This document shows positions 26,915 through 35,538 of a stretch of 53,881 nucleotides of DNA, one piece after another. The stretch is from Bacteroidetes bacterium ADurb.Bin012 (GTDB taxonomy: Bacteria; Bacteroidota; Bacteroidia; Bacteroidales; TTA-H9). The stretch is from assembly GCA_002071415.1 (NCBI GenBank), contig MWFC01000011.1, positions 1 to 53,881 of the forward strand, given 5' to 3'. Under the pieces are notes generated by a model, which was not told where the DNA came from, did not search any database, and was given only the letters and a program-made list of their open reading frames with translations. Every line of letters begins with the position of its first letter. Within the stretch, counting starts at the first letter, position 1. The translations under genes were made by a program, and so were the position numbers.

Positions 26915-28876
26915 TTAAATTCGTCCAAGATTGCGAAAGCCTTTGAATACGATACTGAAATCATCCAAAGGTCTGTAATTTCGGGCATAGAGCAAATTAA
27001 GGTTGAACGCGGTTTGAGATGTTAAGTGTTCGGAAGGATAGGCATCGTCAGGGCATAAAACTCCAGGTTTAACTGCAGAAGATGGCTCTCCCCAGCCCGG
27101 CATATCCATGAGGCCTACCCAGGTTTTGCGACCTATTAGCACAAGGAAAAGATTTTTCAGATATCCGAATTTATTTTCGACCCACCAAATATTAACAGGA
27201 AGAGTGAGCATTAGCAAGAAAACGAGGAAGAGATCTGCCATCCGCTTATTACGCTTGTTGCGACGACTGGTTATGCTGCTGATGTCGACGATAAAAGGAT
27301 CGTTCGAAGTGCTTATAGAATTGCTGCCAATGATAGAATAGCTTTCGGGAGGTGCAATTTTGAATTCTATGGATTTATCTTGAAGTTTCAACATTTGATC
27401 GATGATGAATTGAGCCGTAAGATCGCTGGCGCAAAAAACGATTTCATCGATACCATAGATTCGAATAATTTCGTTCATTTGTTGTACATTTCCGATAAAA
27501 CCGTTGGCTTGTTGCTGAAGGGGATCGATGGCTACATAACCAATAAAAGCCGGTCTGTGGATTCCATTACGCAGGATTTCGGCCACCCGATCGCATTCGT
27601 TATTTTTCCCAACTATCAGAAATCGTTTATTCTCGTTTACAGCCAGGTGATATTGATCGATACCACTCAAATGAAGAATTACGCGAGTCAGTATCATGCT
27701 GATAATAGCCCATAATGCACCAAAAAGAATCAGAGCGCGCGAAAATCTCAAATTTTCGGGCAATAACGCATAAGCAGCCAAAATAATCACAGTACCCAGC
27801 GCAATTCCCTGAATAACCTTTCCTAAACGAAAGGGTTTGTCGTAGCCTCCGCTCAAATACACCGAAAGTAGCCAGACAACAATATAAGCCGGTAAAATGA
27901 TGTAAACGAAAAGTGGGGGGTATTGTCCATATCCCTGAAAGATAAAACCCTCCCAGTAATTCTTCATCACCAGAATACCACCATAAACCAAGGCAGCATC
28001 CAGCAAGGGTAAAAAAACGTATTGAGCAAATCGCCGCAAAAGAGAAAGACTAGCCCTCAAAAAAATAGCCAGATTGATAAAAAAGTTGAACCTGCGTGCC
28101 AAGCCGGCCGAAAAATGCTTTCTGGCAAAAATGGCCATGGCTTGATAAAACGTAAAGACATAATTGACCGAGCTCTTACGTGTACTTTCACCCTTGTAAT
28201 GAATGATACGCGTGAGTGGAAAGTAATAATTCTTGTATCCGGCCTTCAAAATTCTGTACGACAAATCAACGTCTTCCCCATACATGAAATAATCTTCATC
28301 GAGCAAACCGGTTTTTTGAAGCACTTCACGTCTCAAAAGCATAAAAGCACCCGAAAGGATTTCAACTTCGTGAATCTCATCATCGGAAAGATGGCCAAGA
28401 TAATAACGGGCAAACAAAGGACTGCGGGGAAATATTCTTGCTAGTCCTGTCATCTTGAAAAAAGCCACCGAAGGAGTAGGTAAGCCTCGTTTAGATTCTT
28501 TCAGGAATTTTCCCTTGCCATCTACCATCTTCACTCCTAACCCACCTGCATCAGGATGTGAACCCATAAAGGCTATGGTTTTTTCGAATGTGTCCTCTTC
28601 CACTAGGGTATCGGGATTCAGCAAGAGAATATATTCTCCTTCTGCCTCACGTATAGCTTGATTATTTGCTTTGGCAAACCCCAGGTTTTCTTTATTGGCA
28701 ATTATTTTTACTTCGGGAAATTTTTCGTTCAGCATCATCAACGAGCCATCCACGCTATTGTTATCGACCACCCATATTTCTGCCTCGAGGTTTTTACAGG
28801 CTCGCCTTACTGAATGCAAGCATTGTTCAAGAAAATATTCAACGTTATAATTGACGATAATGATTGAAAGTTTCAT
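26915..28876 (-). CDS. GT2 glycosyltransferase fused to a degenerate sugar-phosphate transferase-like membrane part
   Basis: A 653-aa protein. Residues about 1-240 are a GT-A glycosyltransferase of family 2 (SIIIVNYN, WVVDNNSVDGS, LLNPDTLVE as the metal-binding region, FMYGEDVDLSYR). After two reentrant or anchor helices there are about four more membrane segments (about 280-400), a Rossmann-like CoA-binding segment (about 415-525), and a C-terminal stretch (about 545-653) that resembles the start of a polyprenyl-phosphate sugar-1-phosphate transferase. I do not see the catalytic basic/acidic motif of the latter. Its likely role is surface polysaccharide assembly. It is monocistronic. Confidence 0.75.
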   Translation of the reverse strand: MKLSIIIVNYNVEYFLEQCLHSVRRACKNLEAEIWVVDNNSVDGSLMMLNEKFPEVKIIANKENLGFAKANNQAIREAEGEYILLLNPDTLVEEDTFEKTIAFMGSHPDAGGLGVKMVDGKGKFLKESKRGLPTPSVAFFKMTGLARIFPRSPLFARYYLGHLSDDEIHEVEILSGAFMLLRREVLQKTGLLDEDYFMYGEDVDLSYRILKAGYKNYYFPLTRIIHYKGESTRKSSVNYVFTFYQAMAIFARKHFSAGLARRFNFFINLAIFLRASLSLLRRFAQYVFLPLLDAALVYGGILVMKNYWEGFIFQGYGQYPPLFVYIILPAYIVVWLLSVYLSGGYDKPFRLGKVIQGIALGTVIILAAYALLPENLRFSRALILFGALWAIISMILTRVILHLSGIDQYHLAVNENKRFLIVGKNNECDRVAEILRNGIHRPAFIGYVAIDPLQQQANGFIGNVQQMNEIIRIYGIDEIVFCASDLTAQFIIDQMLKLQDKSIEFKIAPPESYSIIGSNSISTSNDPFIVDISSITSRRNKRNKRMADLFLVFLLMLTLPVNIWWVENKFGYLKNLFLVLIGRKTWVGLMDMPGWGEPSSAVKPGVLCPDDAYPSEHLTSQTAFNLNLLYARNYRPLDDFSIVFKGFRNLGRI

Positions 28877-28939
28877 CGAAGGAAAGGTAGAAAAGCATAA
28901 ATGAATATGTTAGCCTAATTAACGATAGCATAAAATATC

Positions 28940-29485
28940 TTATTGCTCTGGGTCGGTAAAATAAGATTTTTCGCCTCCATGATACATAAAATGGAAAGCA
29001 AGCAAACAAGATGCGACACGAGGGCCCCAATGTTCGAGGAAAAGCCGGCGGCATTCGGCTACTGCATTTTCTTTGGCAGCAAGCGAATTCTTCTGATACA
29101 ATAACACGAAATCTTTCATATCCTGATAAATATCGGCCAGATGCTCTGCCAGACTGGTCCTTAAACTTTCTCCCCAGCCATAAGCCGGAGGATCGAAGGT
29201 GTAATAAATATCGTCGGAATCTAATATGAGTCTGAGATAATTAAAAAGCCCTTCCCATTCTTCTTCTATCACGAAACGTTCATTGGCTTCAGGATGCTCA
29301 GCTTCGATTTCGGGCAATAATTCTCCTTTCACGTATAGCAGCGGCAATACTTTGAGTAAATATGAGGCCAGACCTTCCTTATCTATACTTTCTAATTTTT
29401 CCATGAACCGGCAATACTCAAAGGCCAATGCCAGCATCTCCACTACATTACGATGGTAAACAGGATGACTGAATTTGTTATCCAT
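28940..29485 (-). CDS. DUF5063 protein
   Basis: A 181-aa cytoplasmic, mostly helical protein of the DUF5063 family (starts MDNKFSHPVYHRNVVEMLAL; contains LPLLYVKGELLPEIE). The function is unknown. The start at 29485 is preferred over 29497 because it gives the typical family N-terminus. A TACCTTTG -7 box lies at 29507-29514. It is divergent from the Gre-like gene. Confidence 0.8.
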   Translation of the reverse strand: MDNKFSHPVYHRNVVEMLALAFEYCRFMEKLESIDKEGLASYLLKVLPLLYVKGELLPEIEAEHPEANERFVIEEEWEGLFNYLRLILDSDDIYYTFDPPAYGWGESLRTSLAEHLADIYQDMKDFVLLYQKNSLAAKENAVAECRRLFLEHWGPRVASCLLAFHFMYHGGEKSYFTDPEQ

Positions 29486-29506
29486 AATATTACACATTCA
29501 CCTCAA

Positions 29507-29514
29507 CAAAGGTA
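29507..29514 (-). promoter_or_regulatory. -7 box for the DUF5063 gene
   Basis: Minus strand TACCTTTG, 21 nt before the start codon at 29485. Confidence 0.5.
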
Positions 29515-29713
29515 AGCTTTCTATGGATACCATCTCTATAAAAACCTTGACTAAAATTTTCCCGAACCTTCTCCAAAAATTACGATCGTTAAACAACGAA
29601 CAAAGAATCGGCGCATAAATCGAGCTTTTAGAAGAAAAAAATTGGTAAAAAAACAGGGAGGAATGAATGGCAAAGATGAGCGCAAACACTTATAAATTTT
29701 TTATTAAAATTCA

Positions 29714-29742
29714 TTTGCATATTTCATTTCTTTATATATTTG
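29714..29742 (+). promoter_or_regulatory. Promoter of the Gre-like gene
   Basis: TTTG (29714-29717), 17 nt, TATATTTG (29735-29742, exact TAnnTTTG). The predicted start site is about 29749, directly at the base of the following hairpin. Confidence 0.65.
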
Positions 29743-29747
29743 CAAAG

Positions 29748-29795
29748 AAACCTTTCCCGGCATAAAATGTCTCCTTTGTCGGGAGGTTTTTTTTT
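29748..29795 (+). terminator. Leader intrinsic terminator (attenuator) of the Gre-like gene
   Basis: A 13-bp stem (29748-29762 with 29777-29789, one G-U pair and a two-base bulge), a 14-nt loop and a nine-T run. It begins within a few bases of the predicted start site and 23 nt before the ATG. No plus-strand gene lies upstream for over 5 kb except the tRNA region, so it cannot serve as the terminator of an upstream gene. Confidence 0.8.
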
Positions 29796-29818
29796 ATCCT
29801 ATTCAAGTTAAACCGATT

Positions 29819-30271
29819 ATGGAACAGAATTCATTAAAGAAGAAGATATATGAAGTAGCTGTAGAAACTCTCGAATCGGCTGCCGAGAGAACGAGGCTTG
29901 CGATTGAAGAAGCCATACAAGCTGCTCAGGAAGAGGTAAATACTTTGGATATCTATGAATCCTACCGATCGCAATATCTTCAGAAGAGCGAAATGTTTGT
30001 CAGTCAATACAATAAAATATTGGAACAACTCGATATATTAAGGAAGATTAATCCAGAAGAGGAATCACAAAATATAGAATTTGGTTCGATTGTGATTACC
30101 GATCGCCAGAAGATATTTGTAGCAGTTGGTCTGGGCAAGATTAAGGTAAATGGCGATACTTGGTTCGTAATTTCACCTCAGGTGCCCATCTTCGAAGCCA
30201 TGAAAGGGAAAAAAGCAGGAGACGAATTCATTTTCAACAACATAAAACATAAGATATTGCAAGTTTCATAG
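29819..30271 (+). CDS. GreA/GreB-like transcript cleavage or elongation factor
   Basis: A 150-aa protein. The N-terminal half (about 1-85) is a charged helical coiled coil with two antiparallel-looking helices. The C-terminal half (about 90-150) is an FKBP-like GreA C-terminal domain (GSIVITDRQKIFVAVGLGKI, then ISPQVPIFEAMKGKKAGDEF). Gre factors enter the RNA polymerase secondary channel with the coiled-coil tip to rescue backtracked complexes. The tip acidic pair typical of GreA cannot be located with confidence, so a divergent relative is possible. The leader carries an intrinsic terminator. It is followed by an acyltransferase gene after 39 nt. Confidence 0.75.
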   Translation: MEQNSLKKKIYEVAVETLESAAERTRLAIEEAIQAAQEEVNTLDIYESYRSQYLQKSEMFVSQYNKILEQLDILRKINPEEESQNIEFGSIVITDRQKIFVAVGLGKIKVNGDTWFVISPQVPIFEAMKGKKAGDEFIFNNIKHKILQVS

Positions 30272-30310
30272 TTTATTTTCTATATTGACTATCCTTCCAA
30301 AACAAGCCGC

Positions 30311-30865
30311 ATGAAAAAATTTTACCATTTTTTGCTCAAAATGCTTGGCTGGACGATTGAAGGGGGTTGTCCCGAAGGAAATAAGTTTATCATCATTCAG
30401 GCACCACATACCAGTTTGTGGGATTTTGTTTATGGATGGTTATTTTCGAGGGCAATAGGAATCAAACCCAAGTTTCTCATCAAATCGAAATATTTTTTCT
30501 GGCCTCTCGGACCTATATTGAAAATGTTGGGTGGGGTTGCGGTCTATCCTAGTAAGGATACTCGTTTTGTCAAACACCTTGTGCAACAGATTCATTCTTC
30601 TAAAAATTTCATCCTGGTAATTACTCCCGAAGGTACGCGTAAAAAGGTGAAACGCTGGAAAACAGGATTTTATCAAATAAGCCTTGAAACGGGCTTGCCC
30701 ATTCTTCTTGGAAGGATTGATTATTCCAATAAATTCATACACCTTGGGAACGTCTTTTATCCTACGGGTAATATGGAAGCCGACCTGCGAAAGATTCAGG
30801 GATATTTTCGAGCCTCATGGGCCAAGCATCCTGAAAGATATTACGAATGGCCACCTACCGATTAA
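30311..30865 (+). CDS. PlsC-like 1-acyl-glycerol-3-phosphate acyltransferase family protein
   Basis: A 184-aa protein, short for the family. It has the acyltransferase HX4D motif (HTSLWD, about residue 37) and the TPEGTRKKVKRWKTGF block, which corresponds to the PEGTR glycerol-phosphate-binding motif. It is predicted to transfer an acyl chain to a phospholipid precursor or related lipid at the inner membrane. It stands tail-to-tail with an LpxL-type acyltransferase, 12 nt apart. Confidence 0.85.
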   Translation: MKKFYHFLLKMLGWTIEGGCPEGNKFIIIQAPHTSLWDFVYGWLFSRAIGIKPKFLIKSKYFFWPLGPILKMLGGVAVYPSKDTRFVKHLVQQIHSSKNFILVITPEGTRKKVKRWKTGFYQISLETGLPILLGRIDYSNKFIHLGNVFYPTGNMEADLRKIQGYFRASWAKHPERYYEWPPTD

Positions 30866-30877
30866 GACTAATCTTTA

Positions 30878-31756
30878 TCATTCGGCCAAGTTCTTCCATC
30901 GTCTATGAGACCATAACCAATTATCAGGATGATTTAAAATTTCTTGTTCAAGAATACGAACATAATTCCTTGTGATTTCTCCAAATTCGCTTTGGTGAGG
31001 GTTCGAAGAAATTTGCTCGGCAAAAACTTCATATCTGCCTCTCTCCAACCTTCTGATTCCAAAATAATAAACCGGAATGCGAAAACGCCGGGCATACTTT
31101 TCAACTCCTCCTAACCAGAGCGTAGGCCTACCTAAAAAAACAACCTCAACGACTTTCCGACCCTTACCCGGATATTGATCGGAAAGAAAAAAATACGCCC
31201 GCCTCTCGGCAGAATTTCTGAACATGAAACCTGTTTGTGTCACTGAAACCAAGTGCATCCCCCATAAAGCCCTGTGCTTCTTCAGGTAATCATCAATAAA
31301 ACGATTGGAAAGTGGCTTGTAAATCCCATAAGTATGATATTTCAACAAAAGAGGAATGAGCAATGCTCCCCATTCCCAGTTCCCACAATGAGCGGATGCT
31401 ACAATAATTTCGGGATATTTTTGCTCGATTTCATAAAATACCTCTGGATTGGCAAGTTTAAAACGACTCGACAATTCTTTCTGCGAAAGGGAGAAACCTT
31501 TCAAACTCTCGACTAAAATATCGGAAAGATTATGGTAAAATTTACAGGCCGTTGATTCAATCCAGCCATCATCTTTCTCGGGAAAGCATTTACGCAAATT
31601 GTCGTAAGTAATCGCCCTCCTGTACTTTATAGCTTTATATAGAATAAAGAAAGTTAAATCCGATAGAACATAAAATAAACGCATGGGGAACCACCTGACC
31701 AGAGCTAAAAACAATCTGAAAAAAAGATATACAATATACTGAGTAAAATCTTTCAT
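30878..31756 (-). CDS. LpxL/HtrB-type lipid A acyltransferase
   Basis: A 292-aa protein with one N-terminal membrane anchor and the LPLAT fold. The catalytic HX4E motif is HCGNWE (near residue 120), followed by a FLSDQYPGKG segment and the WLGGVEKYA region. It is predicted to add a secondary acyl chain to lipid A or a related lipid at the inner membrane. I prefer ATG 31756 (MKDFTQYIVYLFFRLF) to 31795, because the longer N-terminus (Gly/Asn-rich) is untypical. Confidence 0.8.
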   Translation of the reverse strand: MKDFTQYIVYLFFRLFLALVRWFPMRLFYVLSDLTFFILYKAIKYRRAITYDNLRKCFPEKDDGWIESTACKFYHNLSDILVESLKGFSLSQKELSSRFKLANPEVFYEIEQKYPEIIVASAHCGNWEWGALLIPLLLKYHTYGIYKPLSNRFIDDYLKKHRALWGMHLVSVTQTGFMFRNSAERRAYFFLSDQYPGKGRKVVEVVFLGRPTLWLGGVEKYARRFRIPVYYFGIRRLERGRYEVFAEQISSNPHQSEFGEITRNYVRILEQEILNHPDNWLWSHRRWKNLAE

Positions 31757-32666
31757 TCTTTCGGTTCCCCCGTTCCCTCCCTTAAAATTACTCATAAAGA
31801 GCTCTCAAATAAATGGTTGCCATAATTTCAAATTTCCTGTCTGTTGAACAAATTTTTTTATTCGACGTATGCATAAGCCGCGAAATGGCAACTAACCGGA
31901 AAATGGACAATAACCCCCATCTTTCCATACTATTATTAAGCATGATATATTTCCATCGAAAATTTTCTATAAAGTGATGGCTGATAAAGCTATTCCTAAA
32001 TATTTTATCGATTCTCTTCACAATTCCGGATAAAACCTTTAAAATCTCAACTAAATTATTTTATTCTATTTATTTACAATCGTACAATATGCCTGAATGC
32101 GATAAATATTCTGCTTCCCGATTCATGATGAAGCCAACAGATCCATATTCTACAACAAAACAAACGTATGGAAGAGACTTTTATTTCCCTTTCCCCTTCT
32201 AAATATTGAACTAAGATCAGAAGTTCACTCATGAAATACCGACCCCATACATGTAAATAAATTCGACGATTTATCCGATTTTAATAAGCCAAGGATTTTC
32301 GGATTAAGTTTGAAAATTTTCATAGGGTTTGTTCGGCATCATGAGGTAAACAATCTCGAAACCGTTAATGGGATATCGAAGTGAATAAAAATAGATTCCA
32401 ATCGAAATGAGCCCAGTCATGAGCTACTATGGCATTTTATTATCCGAGTAAAAATTTTTCGGATTAAACAGCCTTCCATAGGCAGGGAAATTTTTCTTCA
32501 GGATCATTTCCGAAAATTTTACTCCCTCAATCACCCTACTCTATTTTATAAAAACCCACATCGAAAAAACCTGAGTGTTGATACAGAAAAACAACCGCAA
32601 CTTTGCCAACATCTGTTTCGAACGTTTTTCTCATCATTCCGATATAAATATTCCGATAGAATTCGA
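31757..32666. other. Long intergenic stretch, no intact gene
   Basis: About 900 nt with frequent stops in all frames. Scattered open stretches exist but none has recognisable coding content. The region ends in the receiver-domain relic that follows, so it may be the eroded body of a former sensor kinase; I could not identify kinase motifs. Confidence 0.5.
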
Positions 32667-32837
32667 GGCCCTATCGTTGTTATGGCTGCTAACGCATTCA
32701 AATCGAAACCAGAAAGATTGCTGAGAGAGGGTTTCTTCCATTTTCTGGCTAAACCATTCACTCCGGGCGAACTAAAGGATTTTGTCGAAAATGTGCTGAA
32801 AACAAATTTCCTTCAATCTGAATCGAAAACAGGGTAG
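32667..32837 (+). pseudogene. Relic of a response-regulator receiver domain
   Basis: The frame ending at TAG 32835-32837 reads PIVVMAANAFKSKPE, then HFLAKPFTPGELKDFVENVL. This is the last third of a CheY-like receiver: the beta-4 strand, Ala after it, the invariant Lys-Pro, and the final helix. The upstream part with the phosphorylated Asp is missing or out of frame. It is probably the 3' end of a lost hybrid histidine kinase or response regulator. Confidence 0.6.
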
Positions 32838-32848
32838 GCCAATCCACA

Positions 32849-34066
32849 CTATCTTGACGCTAATAACCGAGGATCGGTAAACAGCCGGAAAAGAACCAAT
32901 ATCGAGAAAGAAAAAATCAACATTTTACGTCTCAGAGTCAAATTTCCACTGTCTTCGAAAATTCTCTCCCCCATAATTCCTGGCGATGTCCATACAGGAA
33001 GTAGAAAAATAATGATGGTGCTCAGGGTAAAAAGTTCGTAAGGAGTAATTTTGGGAAGTTTGAACAGGATGATAACAAGGCTACCCAATAAGGCAGGGTA
33101 AACTATATGATATCTGATGACATACTTGACATTACGGAAGTTGATTTCTTCGAAATACACATTGGCAGAATTTATGAACAAAGATCTCGACAGAACCCCT
33201 ATGAAGAGCAAAGCACCCAGAGAACAAAGCGAGATAAGCAGTTTGGCTGTATCCATCAAATAAATATAAATAACCACAAAACCAAAACCCTTGTTGATGA
33301 TGGTACCCACGGCCAGAGCTCCAAAGAAAGCAACCAGACCATAAACATAAACCCATAAGAATATCATCTTAAGAATACCTTCATACTGTTGAACATTCAG
33401 ATAAATAATCAAGCCAATCAAAGACAAAATCAGGCTTGTAAGAGGTTGCACACTATAAAGTGTCAGAACGGAATCGGGCGTCCAGTCATTCGATGTGATA
33501 AAATAGAGCACTCCCCAATAGCGTATCGTTCCCTGGAATTCGAAATTTTGTGCAATAAGCAACGTAAGTGCTTGACTGATGATTTGAATAGTTAGATAAG
33601 CAATGATAAAAGCCGAGGCACTGTTCAGCATCATTATCCATTTCTCCCTGCGGCTAAATTTGGCAGGGCTAGCTGGCTGCGTCTGAATGCCCGTTTTCTT
33701 TCCGAAAGACAACGACCTTAAATATTTATAAATCAAAAATCGGATGATTCGCTTTCGCCTTTTCCATGAAGAATAACTAGCTTGCTTTCGCTTCTGTTCT
33801 TCTTTTATCTTGACTGGTTCCTGTGTTTTTTTCTTTGATTTCGGAGGGAAAAGTTTATGAAACTGTTTCTTAAGGACAAATCGAATCAAACGGCGTCTTT
33901 TCCTCCTTTCCCATTTTCTGATATTTTTTTCCCTTTCACGAATTTTCTTTCTGGCGGCTTTCTTAGCCTGCTTGTTCTTCTTTCGTATCCTTCTCAACAG
34001 TTTCAGTTTACGAAAAAAGACTGACACCGAATGAAATACCGTGCTGTTCTCTCTATGATTTTCCAT
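32849..34066 (-). CDS. Membrane protein with a long Lys/Arg-rich N-terminal region (Yip1-like topology)
   Basis: A 405-aa protein. Residues 1 to about 135 are extremely basic (runs such as RRIRKKNKQAKKAARKK) with little predicted structure beyond helices. Residues about 145-385 contain around six hydrophobic segments spaced like a Yip1/DUF-type membrane domain. I do not recognise a specific family. The basic segment should stay in the cytoplasm and could bind nucleic acid, ribosomes or acidic lipids; that is inference. A -7 box lies at 34086-34093. It is divergently placed from nothing obvious and follows the MBL hydrolase gene on the same strand. Confidence 0.6.
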   Translation of the reverse strand: MENHRENSTVFHSVSVFFRKLKLLRRIRKKNKQAKKAARKKIREREKNIRKWERRKRRRLIRFVLKKQFHKLFPPKSKKKTQEPVKIKEEQKRKQASYSSWKRRKRIIRFLIYKYLRSLSFGKKTGIQTQPASPAKFSRREKWIMMLNSASAFIIAYLTIQIISQALTLLIAQNFEFQGTIRYWGVLYFITSNDWTPDSVLTLYSVQPLTSLILSLIGLIIYLNVQQYEGILKMIFLWVYVYGLVAFFGALAVGTIINKGFGFVVIYIYLMDTAKLLISLCSLGALLFIGVLSRSLFINSANVYFEEINFRNVKYVIRYHIVYPALLGSLVIILFKLPKITPYELFTLSTIIIFLLPVWTSPGIMGERIFEDSGNLTLRRKMLIFSFSILVLFRLFTDPRLLASR

Positions 34067-34085
34067 AATCCAGGCCCATCAGCCG

Positions 34086-34093
34086 CAAAAATA
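34086..34093 (-). promoter_or_regulatory. -7 box for the basic membrane protein gene
   Basis: Minus strand TATTTTTG, an exact TAnnTTTG match, about 20 nt before the start codon. Confidence 0.4.
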
Positions 34094-34121
34094 AACAAAA
34101 GGGGTGATTCACACTTCTACA

Positions 34122-34892
34122 TCATGATTTATCTATTTCGATCTCGAGTCCGTCGTAAGCAACAGAAACATAAGGAGGCAAAATTCTTTCTATTTCGCCA
34201 TGCTTGCCGAGTCTGTGGCTGATATGAGTAAGGAAGGCAGATCTAGGCGATAGGCGATGAATGATGTCGAGCGCTTGGGGAAGGTTGAAATGCGCAACAT
34301 GAGGCTCGAGCCTCAGGGCATTGATGACCAAAACATCGAGGCCAGTCAGTAATTGCATGCTGCTTTCAGGAATATAACTGGCATCAGTAATATAAGCAAA
34401 ATCTCCTATTCTGAATCCTAAAATCTTGAGTCGGTTGTGCCATAATTCGAAAGGTATCACTTCGAGTTTATCTATCGAAAAAGGAGAATAATCTATCGTA
34501 TGAAGCTCAATTTCGGGAATGCCGGGATATTTGTCGTCATCAAAGGCATAGAAAAAATCACGCCGGATGTCTTCTTGAACCTCCCGAGCAGCATAAACAT
34601 CTATGGGTTCATGCGTGAAATAATTGAATGGCCTTACGTCATCCAGGCCAGCTATGTGGTCCTTATGTCCATGAGTTATCAAAACGGCTCGGAGCGTTTT
34701 TATACCCGCCCTTAGCATCTGACAACGAAAATCAGGCCCCGCATCAATAACAATATTCATAGCGCCTTCCTGAATCAATACGGAAGAACGCAATCTTCGA
34801 TCACGTGGATCGGTGGAAGTACAAATATCACACTCGCATGCAATTACCGGAACGCCTTGTGAAGTACCCGTACCCAAAAAAGTAATTCTCAT
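34122..34892 (-). CDS. PhnP-like metallo-beta-lactamase-fold hydrolase
   Basis: A 256-aa cytoplasmic hydrolase. It starts with the family segment MRITFLGTGTSQGVPVIACECDIC-type region (two Cys for structural metal) and carries the metal motif THGHKDHIAGLDD, a later HFN loop and a C-terminal LTHISHRLGKH. PhnP relatives hydrolyse cyclic phosphodiesters such as 5-phosphoribosyl 1,2-cyclic phosphate; the exact substrate here is unknown because no phosphonate genes are nearby. Confidence 0.85.
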   Translation of the reverse strand: MRITFLGTGTSQGVPVIACECDICTSTDPRDRRLRSSVLIQEGAMNIVIDAGPDFRCQMLRAGIKTLRAVLITHGHKDHIAGLDDVRPFNYFTHEPIDVYAAREVQEDIRRDFFYAFDDDKYPGIPEIELHTIDYSPFSIDKLEVIPFELWHNRLKILGFRIGDFAYITDASYIPESSMQLLTGLDVLVINALRLEPHVAHFNLPQALDIIHRLSPRSAFLTHISHRLGKHGEIERILPPYVSVAYDGLEIEIDKS

Positions 34893-34952
34893 CCCTTGAA
34901 CAATTCGACGTTAAAATTAACGAAAGTAAAGGGGAAATGGGCAATTTATGTC

Positions 34953-34960
34953 TAATTTTG
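34953..34960 (+). promoter_or_regulatory. -7 box for the DUF6913-dapA operon
   Basis: TAATTTTG, exact match. It falls inside codons 2-5 of the open frame that begins at ATG 34948, so that ATG is unlikely to be the translation start. Confidence 0.55.
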
Positions 34961-34998
34961 CAATACCAAAGTGTAAAAAAGTAGCTATAGTGCTTTCA

Positions 34999-35538
34999 TT
35001 GAAAAACTTAAAAACCCGGCTAGCAAAAAAGACGATATCAAGAAGAATTCACCAGACGAAACGAGATGCAAAATTTCTAAATCTGGAGGGATCACGAATG
35101 CTCATGATATTATTCGAATTCAAGGATAAAACGGATTTTGAGGAAGTCGAAGAATTCTCCGAATTTCTGCGTTCGCTCGGTAAACAGGTAAAACTCTGGG
35201 GTTATTATCCACATAAAAACTTACCCTTATTTTTCACACCTACGGGAAATCAACAATGCCTCACACAAAAACAATTGAGATGGTTTCCTATTCCGTGTGA
35301 ACGAGCCATAGCAGGATTCAACGAATATCAACCGGATATTCTCATCGATTTAAGTCGGGAAGATTGTTACCCATTGAAATACCTTGCCGCCATCAGCCAA
35401 GCATCCATGAAAGTGGGTTGCAATTCAAACTTTACACAGCCCATTTTCGATCTGCTGATACAAAAAGATGACGATCTTCCTCTAACTGCTTTTATAGAAA
35501 ATATAATTCATTACTTAAATCATTTAAATAAATCATGA
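34999..35538 (+). CDS. DUF6913 family protein
   Basis: A 179-aa cytoplasmic protein if started at TTG 34999 (reads KNLKTRLAKKTISRR); GTG 34990 is an alternative. ATG 34948 overlaps a -7 box and is rejected. It has a basic N-terminal helix, then an alpha/beta domain (MLMILFEFKDKTDFEEVEEF, PDILIDLSREDCYPLKYLA). The function is unknown. The stop overlaps the dapA start (ATGA), indicating translational coupling with lysine/cell-wall precursor synthesis. Confidence 0.7.
   Translation: MKNLKTRLAKKTISRRIHQTKRDAKFLNLEGSRMLMILFEFKDKTDFEEVEEFSEFLRSLGKQVKLWGYYPHKNLPLFFTPTGNQQCLTQKQLRWFPIPCERAIAGFNEYQPDILIDLSREDCYPLKYLAAISQASMKVGCNSNFTQPIFDLLIQKDDDLPLTAFIENIIHYLNHLNKS

Noticed and set aside
29498-29689. 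Minus-strand 63-codon frame between DUF5063 and the Gre-like gene
   Set aside because: No recognisable content; it covers the divergent promoter region and contains the DUF5063 -7 box.
32546-32761. Minus-strand 71-codon frame
   Set aside because: It lies opposite the receiver-domain relic, which explains the open frame better.
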